A program made the translations under genes and the position numbers. A model generated the notes under the pieces. That model was not told where the DNA came from and searched no databases. It saw nothing but the letters and a program-made list of their open reading frames with translations. Of a stretch of DNA of 52,516 nucleotides, positions 36,444 through 44,009 are shown piece by piece (position 1 is the stretch's first letter; every line of letters starts with the position of its first letter). This stretch comes from DATBGS01 sp036557885 (GTDB taxonomy: Bacteria; Chloroflexota; Ktedonobacteria; Ktedonobacterales; DATBGS01): contig DATBGS010000174.1 of NCBI GenBank assembly GCA_036557885.1, positions 1-52,516 of the forward strand. Reading direction: 5' to 3'.

Positions 36444-36646
36444 GGTTCCTCTTCATTAAGTGAGGAGTTTCTCCTTGCCGCAATCAGAATTCGCCGAATG
36501 GCCTCATAGGACACGCGGTAGCTCCGTGCTACCTGCCGCAAGGACTCGCCTTGGGCCACGCGCTGCACGACGCACGGCCACTCGGATCGTGGCACCTTGT
36601 TCGGCGGAGGAGGTGGGTTGATGTGTTCGTGTTTCGGTGGTACCAT
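36440..36646 (-). CDS. Small helix-turn-helix protein of a repeated module, copy B
   Basis: 68 residues from the ATG at 36646 (a GTG at 36670 is also in frame). The N-terminus MVPPKHEHINPPPPPNKVPR is proline-rich; the rest, VVQRVAQGESLRQVARSYRV then SYEAIRRILIAARR, is a homeodomain-like helix-turn-helix as in resolvase or transposase N-termini. A close relative is at 39799-40065. Both are preceded upstream by the 76-bp tandem repeats, so the protein may bind them. The catalytic part expected of a transposase is absent. Confidence 0.6.
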   Translation of the reverse strand: MVPPKHEHINPPPPPNKVPRSEWPCVVQRVAQGESLRQVARSYRVSYEAIRRILIAARRNSSLNEEEP

Positions 36647-36670
36647 TTCCACAGCAGAGACCAGCAGCAC

Positions 36671-36883
36671 AGATTGGGGTACCCATCTCGACTTTCGACA
36701 GAGAACCCGACTCCCGTCTGTTCCGTCCCGCTTGCTTTCATCTCAGTCCCCAAGCGGCCCCAGCGTTGATAGTTGATTCGATCTCCTTGCTCTATTGCCC
36801 CCGTTCCAGAGCCTGAGGGCAGATGCCATCAGGCTTTGCCCAGAGATTGCGGATTCGACCACTTCAGTTCCGCTCGCGAGCCA
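36671..36883. repeat. 76-bp tandem-repeat module, copy B
   Basis: Unit cores at GAACCCGACTCCCGTCTG (~36702), GATTCGATCTCCTTGCTC (36775) and GATTCGACCACTTCAGTT (36852), a period of 77 bp. It begins directly upstream of the HTH gene at 36440-36646 and shares GACAGAGAACCCGACTCCCG with copy C. Confidence 0.7.
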
Positions 36884-37034
36884 ACCCCATAGTGTGAGAC
36901 AATCTCCTCCACTCCTTGTTCTCTTGCCTTCGCTGAAGAAGGTCGGATTTCTTGCACACTACGGGCCACTCACTAGTGCTGTTTCAGTGCCTCCGTCAGA
37001 CGCTGCTTCAACTCCCCAAGGCGCGATCACACAA

Positions 37035-37385
37035 CTACTGGTGTGCTTCCAGAGGCACCACTGGTGAAGCAGGAGGCTTGTATCGAGCAACCTGGATCAG
37101 ATAGGCAACCAGCGGCACGGGGCAAAAGATACAAAATAAGCAGCCGAGCCAAAAGCGCTTGTTTTTCGATATACTGCGCCAAGTGATACGCCCGTTTAAG
37201 GTGGTAAACCCCTCCCAATCAGCAACCAGTACCAGAATGGCGTCAGCAACCAGAAGTGTCCCACCGATGGTATTCAACACATGAGCAATAGAAGCGGGAA
37301 AGGCGGATGCAATACTCGCCAACACAAATCCAAGCAGGCAGAGCAACACGAACCCAGCAAAGACGAGTGGATGATATTTGTGCAT
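37035..37385 (-). CDS. Small membrane protein, unknown function
   Basis: 116 residues from the ATG at 37385, with TAGGAGATGATCTG upstream. Three hydrophobic segments: VFAGFVLLCLLGFVLASIAS, IGGTLLVADAILVLVADW and FWLGCLFCIFCPVPLVAYLI. The last residues are Pro-rich. Located 160 bp downstream of, and on the same strand as, the DUF4386 gene. No family recognised. Confidence 0.6.
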   Translation of the reverse strand: MHKYHPLVFAGFVLLCLLGFVLASIASAFPASIAHVLNTIGGTLLVADAILVLVADWEGFTTLNGRITWRSISKNKRFWLGCLFCIFCPVPLVAYLIQVARYKPPASPVVPLEAHQ

Positions 37386-37545
37386 CAGATCATCTCCTAA
37401 TTCAATATCGTTTCGCCAATTACTTACCTCCAACCCTGATGTCAACAGGCCTCGTGCGTTGAACGCTGATGCAACAGCACTCTCCCGCATTTCCTTTTGC
37501 TTACCTGAGTTCTGTTAACATCAGGGTCGCTCTCAATGGCGGTTT

Positions 37546-38355
37546 TCAGGAACGGTTGGATCCCCCTGCTGCGCCGGCTTGCTCCTTCCAACACACGGCA
37601 TTCACGCCCCTCACGAGAAGCCACAGGCAGAGCGAGAGTTCCCCAATGCCAGAGGGCACCTGGATAGACGGGACCAGATGTGCTGCAAATGTTGGTGCAA
37701 GAAAGTCTGCGAAACTGTAGACCAGGTAGCACAACCCTCCAATCGCCAGCAGCACACCCACTGCGCGGGGCAGGAAGGTGGACCGGACAATCAGGTACGC
37801 GGTCAAGAGTAAGTAGCCTATGTAGAACACCTGAGCGAGGCTGTAGCCAATCGCCAACAGTTCGAGCGGCGTGGACACCTGAGCCTGTAACTGAGTTGCC
37901 GTCAATCCGCTCACGGAGCGCCCGCCGTCTAGGAGAATCAAGGGCGCGAATTGATTGAGCAGATAGGCCCCCTCAATGGCAGTCCCCACCAGGAGAAAGC
38001 AAGCCACCAGCAAGGAGAGCCTCCTGTTCACCACCTTGAACAAGTCGTAGAAAATGACCGTTAACGGGAGATTGGTGAGCAGAACGAGGATATGGATCAC
38101 AATGCCCAGCCGATAGAGTAGTTCGTGCGCCAGGATGTGCTGCGCTGTTGCTATCGCATCGCCAGATACCACGATGGCGGCGGGGACATAGCCGATGGCG
38201 AAGAAGCCCCCAATGATGTTGATCAAGTACAAACTGCCTGCAATCCTGGCCCACCTTCCCGGTGAATCCGCTGCCAGCCGTTCTGTCAGGTGGGACGCTC
38301 CTGTCTGGGGATTGGGGTCATGTGGCTTGCTGCTCGCCTCGAGTTGTGCCTTCAT
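37546..38355 (-). CDS. DUF4386-family integral membrane protein
   Basis: 269 residues. GGAGGAAACGC precedes the ATG at 38355. After a polar N-terminus, ARIAGSLYLINIIGGFFAIG begins the six or seven helix core typical of DUF4386, with HELLYRLGIVIHILVLLTNL, VFYIGYLLLTAYLIVRSTFL, and FLPRAVGVLLAIGGLCYLVY (the 'LP...G.LL...G..YL' signature). Function of the family is unknown. A frameshifted regulator-associated gene lies just upstream. Confidence 0.88.
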   Translation of the reverse strand: MKAQLEASSKPHDPNPQTGASHLTERLAADSPGRWARIAGSLYLINIIGGFFAIGYVPAAIVVSGDAIATAQHILAHELLYRLGIVIHILVLLTNLPLTVIFYDLFKVVNRRLSLLVACFLLVGTAIEGAYLLNQFAPLILLDGGRSVSGLTATQLQAQVSTPLELLAIGYSLAQVFYIGYLLLTAYLIVRSTFLPRAVGVLLAIGGLCYLVYSFADFLAPTFAAHLVPSIQVPSGIGELSLCLWLLVRGVNAVCWKEQAGAAGGSNRS

Positions 38356-38380
38356 GCGTTTCCTCCAAAGTTCCTTTGTT

Positions 38381-38665
38381 TCAGCCGTTCATTTCCTGGT
38401 TGACAGGTTTTTCCTCTACTAGACCGAGGGTAACGTGATTGACCGAGAGCAATGGCATGCCCACATCCCGCACTTTCTTGAGCACGCTATGCAATGCTGC
38501 CTGATCAACCACCAAGCCGGTGAGCAGCGTCTCGCCGTTGTCTTCCAGGGTGAGGGGCCAGGCCCTCAAACCAGCCGGTCCAATGATGCCCCAGATGCTC
38601 TTTGATCCTGATCTAATAGACCAGTGATTCACCTGAATCCTTTGTTGGGTCGGGTGTGTTTGCTA
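38381..38665 (-). pseudogene. Frameshifted small conserved protein ('VVDQAALH' family)
   Basis: Two frames together give a familiar small protein. The first reads SLVY, a TAG (probably a former Gln codon), then IRIKEHLGHHWTGWFEGLA. The frame then shifts near 38545 to LTLEDNGETLLTGLVVDQAA and LHSVLKKVRDVGMPLLSVNH. This pattern occurs in short proteins found near LuxR/MerR regulators in Ktedonobacteria and Actinobacteria. One nonsense codon and one frameshift make it a pseudogene. Confidence 0.65.
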
Positions 38666-38875
38666 TGCCTCTCTCCCTGTGGTAGTTGGTCAGAACCGTC
38701 CGTGCATGCGCTCGATCTACAGAGAGTATGCCTGCAAAACGGTCTGGAGGGAGAGCTACTAAAGTATTGTTTGAGGTAGTGTTTGGGGTTGACGCCAAGG
38801 GTGAAAGACGTGCTCAAGCTTTGGCTTGGTGAGGAGTTCTTCCTACCCGCACGTGCGGGCATATGAATGTTTCGC

Positions 38876-39697
38876 CTACAACAGGCCCAACTCGCGGGCA
38901 CGTGCCACCGCTTCGGTACGCCGTTGGACCTGGAGTTTGCCAAAGATGCTCAGATTGTGTCCTTTCACCGTACAATCGGGTGGCATCTGGCTGTCCTTGC
39001 AGGGAAAGAGCCGCCAATTGCAGACCGACAATCCAGCCTTCGGTGCGCCGTCCCAGCGCGTGATGTCTTCGGCTGAGAGGTGAAGGCCCATCACCTGGGT
39101 GAGAAAGTCAGCGGCTTCGGCAGGAGTAAAGCGCAAGTCGGCGGCGCGCAGTTCCGTCACGTGGTCACGAGCACGTAAGCGAGCTAGAGAAAGGTGGGAA
39201 TCTTCACGGGTGGCGATGACCAGGTGCATCTGGGGTGGCGGGTGCTCGATGAGATACGTGAGAATCTGGTCAACTGGTTTGGCATCAATCAGATGATAAT
39301 CATCCAGAACCAGGACGAACTGGTCGGAGATGGCGGTAATGTCGTTGAGCAGGGTCGTCAGCACTGTTTCGGTAGATGGTGGCTGAGGGGATTGGAGCAC
39401 CCTCAACACTTTTTTTCCAACATGTGCCGCAATGGTCTGCACCGCCGCGATGAGGTAGGCTAGAAAGCGCGCGGGGTCGTTCTCCTCCTCATCCAGCGAC
39501 AGCCAGGCTGATTGTCGCATGCGATCTGCCAGCCATGCGCTGAGCAGCGTGGTTTTTCCAAAACCGGCAGGGGCCGAGAGCAGGGTCAGCCTGTGGTGCA
39601 GCCCCGCGTTCAGCCGCTCGATCAGCCGGGGGCGGAGGACCACCAGAGGCCGAGGTGGCGGGAGATACAGCTTCGTGGCGAGAATGGGCGTAGCCAT
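38876..39697 (-). pseudogene. MalT-like LuxR regulator with a large internal deletion
   Basis: The N-terminal ~215 residues are a normal MalT/STAND ATPase start: TKLYLPPPRPLVVLRPRLIE, LTLLSAPAGFGKTTLLSAWL (Walker A), QFVLVLDDYHLIDAKPV (Walker B) and RFTPAEAADFLTQVMGLHLS. A one-base deletion near 39055 then puts RRTEGWIVGLQLAALSLQGQ out of frame. At about 38967 the sequence jumps to the very end of the LuxR DNA-binding domain (SIFGKLQVQRRTEAVARARE) and stops. Some 600 residues (helical repeats and most of the HTH) are deleted. A 273-residue product is readable, but DNA-binding is unlikely. Confidence 0.78.
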
Positions 39698-39798
39698 AGA
39701 TCAAGTATAAAAACCACCGTGCTCCGCTGTCAACTCCAGCGCTTGGTTAAACGAGATGTTCTGTTCCAGAGAGAGGTTGACCCTGCCCTTTTTCTGCC

Positions 39799-40065
39799 CT
39801 ATTTCGACCTGCGCTCTTCTTCCGAAGGATCTTCATCCAAGTGGGCGTGGCTTCTGCGAGCTGCCGCCAGAATGCGACGGACGGCTTCATACGCTACGCC
39901 GTAGCTTCGCGCCACCTGCCGCAACGACTCGCCCTGCGCGACCCGCTGCACGACGCGCGACCATTCCGAACGTGGCACCTTGAAGGGTGGAGGCGGCGGG
40001 TTGCTATGCTCGTGTTTGGGTGGTACAATTTCCACAGGATAAAGAAGAAGTTCGGCCAAGGGCAC
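39799..40065 (-). CDS. Small helix-turn-helix protein of a repeated module, copy C
   Basis: 88 residues from a GTG at 40065. It shares PPKHEH-NPPPPP, KVPRSEW and VVQRVAQGESLRQVARSY with the copy at 36440-36646; the HTH continues GVAYEAVRRILAAARR. The ATG used in copy B is an ATT here, so a different start must be used. The C-terminus is acidic (HLDEDPSEEERRSK). Tandem repeats lie directly upstream. Conservation in protein frame between copies suggests the ORF is or was translated. Confidence 0.6.
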   Translation of the reverse strand: MPLAELLLYPVEIVPPKHEHSNPPPPPFKVPRSEWSRVVQRVAQGESLRQVARSYGVAYEAVRRILAAARRSHAHLDEDPSEEERRSK

Positions 40066-40069
40066 CCAC

Positions 40070-40262
40070 GCTACTGGCGACAGAGAACCCGACTCCCGTC
40101 GGTTCCGTCTCGCTTGCTTTCAGCCCAGTCTCCACCAGGCCCCAGTATAGATTGCGGGTTCGACCCCTCGAACACCTATTTTCCTCTTACTTGCCTCGGC
40201 CCAGTCCACAGCAGGCTTTGACCGGAGATCGCGGATTCGACCCCTTCGGTTCCGCACAGACG
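40070..40262. repeat. 76-bp tandem-repeat module, copy C
   Basis: Unit cores GAACCCGACTCCCGTCGG (~40085), GGTTCGACCCCTCG (40157) and GATTCGACCCCTTCGGTT (40234), spaced ~76 bp. Linker segments such as GCCCAGTC--CAGGC are shared between adjacent units, which distinguishes this from a CRISPR array. Upstream of the HTH gene at 39799-40065. Confidence 0.7.
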
Positions 40263-40756
40263 CCACCCAGCTATACCACTCAGTGAGCGGGCCTTGAGTG
40301 TGGGGCCATGAAATATACGGATACACGAAGCAAACCTGACTCTGTACGCCAAGTTACTTTTTCTGAACCGATGACACGAGGTGCCAAGACAAGCCACGAA
40401 AAAGCTTTCACAGTTCTCACTGATAAGCTTATGTCGAAAGTAGCCACCACAGCCTGTTCATTCGGCACTATGATTGTAAGGACACTTCTGCGGGTGAATG
40501 CCATCCTCACCTCATTTGTTGCTTATCTCACCATAATCTGAAGAAGCTGTTGCCAATTGAGGAGCCTCATTCGGCCCAGGCTTCCTCATTTGACGTATCT
40601 TTGGGCGACGCTCCTCCTGGTGACTGCGGCTCACGTGGAGCCTTGTACGACGGGAGTACCCCTTGATTCTTTTAACTACCTCTGGTAGGATAGACATATA
40701 CGAATATCCGGATATATAGAGTTATTAAAAGAGGTTCCTCGTGCCTGATGCGTCTG
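40263..40756. other. Non-coding relic sequence
   Basis: No supported gene. It contains AACCGATGACACGAGGTGCC (parallel to 32079) and the repeat end AAGTAGCCACCACAG (40438-40452). Confidence 0.4.
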
Positions 40757-41120
40757 ATGCCTTGTTGGTTGAGCCGAGGACGTAAAGTGGGCTTCCCTTT
40801 GACCAGCTTGGCCACCAGTAGAACCAGAGGAAGCTTTTCCCACCAGGAAAGACGAGGGGTACGAGTTCGCATCCGTTGTAGGAGGCGTATCTGCTGACGC
40901 GAGCCTGAGAATCTCGAGGTTTTTCTCACGGTCCGACCGAGCGAGCAAACTCACCAGATCAAGGAGCACTGAAAAAGGTGCGCAACCACAGCAAATGCCA
41001 TACGTTTCTCCTGCACAAGCTGGTGATGAACGAAATCCCATCATACCATTTTTAGCAGGGGAAGGCTGATCGCTGGTGCAAGTGTGCACCTCTACGGATG
41101 CAATTTACGGACATTACGGG
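40757..41120 (-). mobile_element. 5' relic of the 6.8-kb IS family
   Basis: Reading leftward, an end CCCGTAATGTCCGTAAA (41120-41104) matches the intact IS end at 15 of 17 positions. A transposase ATG at 41001 gives LFSVLLDLVSLLARSDREK, then frame changes reach RTPRLSWWEKLPLVLLVAKL and KGKPTLRPRLNQQ. Homology ends near 40757. The DDE core and right end are lost. Confidence 0.7.
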
Positions 41121-41239
41121 CACGCTGCCGGGCATGACTGTACAGCATACAGCCGAAGGAACAATTGACGCGCTTACTCAGGAGTAGGGACACGACACTT
41201 GGGGTGCATGATCCGGGATAAAGTATTCGTCTGAATTGC

Positions 41240-41288
41240 TTGTAATCCCTTTTCTCTTAAATTATCATATCATAATGTAATAATGTAA
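41240..41288 (+). promoter_or_regulatory. Candidate promoter/operator of the CmtR-like repressor operon
   Basis: TTGTAA (41240-41245), a 17-bp spacer and TATCAT (41263-41268) form a plausible sigma-70 promoter. Just downstream the octamer TAATGTAA occurs twice in exact tandem (41273-41280, 41281-41288), inside an AT-rich patch, and could be the metal-repressor operator. Spacing to the ATG at 41312 is reasonable. Confidence 0.45.
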
Positions 41289-41311
41289 ATGTGCTACAAA
41301 GAGAGGTTTCC

Positions 41312-41680
41312 ATGGGCACCCTCACCCCAAACACCACTACCCTCAAGGCTAAGCTCTTTCGCGGCTTTTCGGATCGGTCCCGCCTGTCCATTGTCGAGGC
41401 ACTGCGGGAGGGGCCTCTGACCGTCGGCGCGCTTGTCGAGAAGACGGGGCTCTCCCAGTCGAACGTTTCCAATCATCTTCGCTGTCTGGCAGATTGTGAT
41501 CTGGTTGTCTCGGCTCCCCAAGGCCGCTACACCCTCTATCAACTAAGTGACCCACGTGTGGCGTCTTTGCTTGCTCTGGCGGATGAATTGTTGCGCGATG
41601 TGGCACGCGGTGTCTATGAATGTACGCGCTACTCCGTTGAGCGTGAGTCAAAAGGAGAGGCCGATGGCACACAGGACTGA
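41312..41680 (+). CDS. ArsR/SmtB-family metal-sensing repressor, CmtR-like
   Basis: 122 residues; GAGAGG precedes the ATG at 41312. Winged helix-turn-helix: FRGFSDRSRLSIVEALREGP, LVEKTGLSQSNVSNHLRCLA, LVVSAPQGRYTLYQL. Cys58 and Cys62 (HLRCLADCDLV) and Cys104 (VYECTRY) lie at nearly the positions of the Cd/Pb ligands Cys57, Cys61 and Cys102 of mycobacterial CmtR, as I recall that family. Metal binding would release it from the promoter. The 3' end overlaps the P1B-ATPase gene by 17 bp, so the pair is an autoregulated efflux operon. Confidence 0.93.
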   Translation: MGTLTPNTTTLKAKLFRGFSDRSRLSIVEALREGPLTVGALVEKTGLSQSNVSNHLRCLADCDLVVSAPQGRYTLYQLSDPRVASLLALADELLRDVARGVYECTRYSVERESKGEADGTQD

Positions 41681-43793
41681 TGCGCTGCAACAAGTAGAAG
41701 TGCCGATTCGAGGCATGGACTGTCTGGAATGCACCCACCATGTCCAGCACGCCCTGGCTGCTCTGCCTGGTATGGCCGCAGTTCAGGTGTATCTGACCTC
41801 AGAAAAAGCCGTCCTTCAGATGGAGCCTGCCCTGATCGATCTCTCTGGGATTCGCCAGGCGGTGGAGGGTGCTGGCTACTCTGTCCCACTTACTCCTGCA
41901 ACTCCAGAGGTATCATCATCTGCTCACACCCTGGCCTCCTTTACGCGCCCGGTTCTGACCCTCTTTGGCCTGGTGGTGGGCGCTGTGCTGCTGGTCGTCG
42001 TGGCCGGAGAATGGTTGGGGATCTTCGAGCGGGTCACCGAGCGTGTCCCCTGGTGGCTTGGGACACTGCTGGTCGTGCTGATTGGTGCGCCGATCTACAC
42101 CAACGTTTTGCGGGCGGCGCTCCGGCGTCAAATCATTTCCCACACCTTGATGAGTCTTGGGGTGGTGTCTGCCCTGGTGGTGGGCCAATGGACAACAGCC
42201 GCGGTGGTCGTGTTCTTCATGTACGTTGGCTCCTACGCTGAACATTTCACGACCGAGAGGTCACGTCAAGCGGTGAAGCGCCTGACTGCCCTTGCGCCGC
42301 AGACGGCCCGCGTGGAGCGCGAAGAGCAAGAGCAGGAAGTCGCTGTCGGGGAAGTGCAGATCGGGGAGACGGTTATCATCCACCCTGGCGAGCGCATTCC
42401 GGTGGATGGAATCGTCCTGGAGGGGCAGGCCACGGTCGATCAGGCCACCATTACCGGCGAGTCGCTGCCTGTAGAAGTTCATGCGGACAGCCATGTCTTT
42501 GCTACGACCATTGCCAGCCTGGGGCATCTGAAAGTGCGCACCACCCAGGTCGGGGCGGATACGACCTATGGGCGAGTGGTGCAGTTGGTGGAGGAGGCAG
42601 AGGCGCATCGCGCCGAGGTCCAGCGCCTGGCCGATCGTTTCTCAACGTATTTCCTTCCCGTTGTAGCGAGTATCGCCCTCTTGACCTTTCTCGTGAGTCG
42701 TAATCCGCTCGCCACCGCCGCAGTGCTCGTTGTTGCCTGCTCGTGTTCCCTGGCCTTGGCAACTCCCATTGCCATGCTGGCTTCCATTGGTGCAGGTGCC
42801 AAACGGGGGTTACTCATCAAAGGGGGCAAATACCTGGAAGCGCTGGCACAGGCCAACGTGTTGTTCGTAGATAAAACGGGGACACTGACGACTGGACGCC
42901 CGCAGATTGTCGACATCGTGGCCCTGGCGCACCTCTCAGAGGCTGTGGTATTACAGCTTGCCGCCAGTGCTGAACGGTATTCGGAACACCCGCTGGCGGA
43001 AGCGGTTTGCAGGACAGCGGCAGAGCAGCACCTCCCTCTTGAAGAGCCAGCCCGCTTCGAAGCAGTGCCCGGCGCTGGCGTCCGGGCGCTGGTGGGCGGC
43101 AAGCAGGTGGCAGTAGGGAACGCGCGGCTGCTGTCGGAAGCGCACCAGGTTGGGACAGCTCAAGACTTGGAAGCACAGGGAAAAACGCTTCTATTTGTAG
43201 CCGTTGATGATGAGGTAGTGGGCGTGCTGGCCGCCACTGATACCGTCCGGCCTGAAGTGACTCAGGCACTGGCAGAGGTACGCACGCTCGGCATCACGCA
43301 CATTGAGTTGCTAACCGGCGACCATGAGCAGGCTGCGGCTCGACTGGCGAAGGAACTGGGAATTGCGTATCAGGCCAACCTGTTGCCCGAAGACAAGATT
43401 GCACTCGTGAAAACAGCACAAGCCAAGGGGCAGGTGGTCGTCATGGTTGGCGATGGCGTCAATGATGCGCCAGCGTTAGCTCAGGCGAATGTCGGAATAG
43501 CGATGGGCGCGGCAGGGAGCGAGGTAGCTCTGGAAGCCGCGCATCTAGCCTTGATGCGCGACGACTGGAGCCTGGTACCCGAGGCGCTGCGCATTGCCCG
43601 TCGAACCATGCGGACCGTGAAGCTCAACATCGGGTTTACCGCCCTCTATAACCTCGTGGGTTTGTCGCTAGCAGCCCTGGGGCTCCTCCCACCAAATCTG
43701 GCAGCGGCAGCGCAATCCCTGCCAGATTTGGGTATTCTGGCAAACTCCTCGCGCTTGCTGCGAGCGCCCTCAGCACCCAGGACCAGGCGCTAA
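41664..43793 (+). CDS. P1B-type heavy-metal ATPase with a CSC metal motif
   Basis: 709 residues. The N-terminal HMA domain has GMDCLECTHHVQHAL (C20, C23). Phosphatase loop ATITGESLPVEV, P-domain DKTGTLTTGRP (D403 phosphorylated), N-domain SEHPLAEAV and hinge VGDGVNDAPALAQANVGIAM are intact. The membrane metal motif reads VVACSCSLALATP (C359-S360-C361), i.e. CSC rather than CPC. A CSC subclass has been proposed for P1B ATPases, but its metal is poorly defined. The C-terminus (LPPNLAAAAQSLPDLGILAN) ends after helix 8. It exports metal under control of the overlapping CmtR-like repressor, suggesting Cd, Pb or Zn. It converges with the arsenic genes across a terminator. Confidence 0.95.
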   Translation: MAHRTDALQQVEVPIRGMDCLECTHHVQHALAALPGMAAVQVYLTSEKAVLQMEPALIDLSGIRQAVEGAGYSVPLTPATPEVSSSAHTLASFTRPVLTLFGLVVGAVLLVVVAGEWLGIFERVTERVPWWLGTLLVVLIGAPIYTNVLRAALRRQIISHTLMSLGVVSALVVGQWTTAAVVVFFMYVGSYAEHFTTERSRQAVKRLTALAPQTARVEREEQEQEVAVGEVQIGETVIIHPGERIPVDGIVLEGQATVDQATITGESLPVEVHADSHVFATTIASLGHLKVRTTQVGADTTYGRVVQLVEEAEAHRAEVQRLADRFSTYFLPVVASIALLTFLVSRNPLATAAVLVVACSCSLALATPIAMLASIGAGAKRGLLIKGGKYLEALAQANVLFVDKTGTLTTGRPQIVDIVALAHLSEAVVLQLAASAERYSEHPLAEAVCRTAAEQHLPLEEPARFEAVPGAGVRALVGGKQVAVGNARLLSEAHQVGTAQDLEAQGKTLLFVAVDDEVVGVLAATDTVRPEVTQALAEVRTLGITHIELLTGDHEQAAARLAKELGIAYQANLLPEDKIALVKTAQAKGQVVVMVGDGVNDAPALAQANVGIAMGAAGSEVALEAAHLALMRDDWSLVPEALRIARRTMRTVKLNIGFTALYNLVGLSLAALGLLPPNLAAAAQSLPDLGILANSSRLLRAPSAPRTRR

Positions 43794-43894
43794 AGCGGGA
43801 TGAAGGCACTTGCTCGTCAAGCACCTCCTTAAACGGAAGTCTAGGCTGCTGGACTCCGCTCTATCGCTGGAAGGCGCACCCCAGCAGCCTCATG

Positions 43895-43927
43895 CAAAGG
43901 GTTGGCGTCTCATTCGTCAACCCTTTG
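43895..43927 (+). terminator. Hairpin terminator after the P1B-ATPase
   Basis: CAAAGGGTTG (43895-43904) pairs perfectly with CAACCCTTTG (43918-43927), with a 13-nt loop and TTT following. About 100 bp past the ATPase stop, in a convergent gap. Confidence 0.6.
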
Positions 43928-43932
43928 TTTCA

Positions 43933-43982
43933 AGGGAGAACCCAAACAGGAGCCTGGGATGACTCCTGTTTGGGTTCTCCCT
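43933..43982. terminator. Perfect 20-bp hairpin, bidirectional terminator
   Basis: AGGGAGAACCCAAACAGGAG (43933-43952) is exactly complementary to CTCCTGTTTGGGTTCTCCCT (43963-43982), with a 10-nt loop. It sits between convergent operons (metal ATPase rightward, SigZ-ArsM leftward) and probably stops both. Confidence 0.75.
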
Positions 43983-44009
43983 ATCTCAGTCCTGAGCAGG
44001 AGGGGTTCC

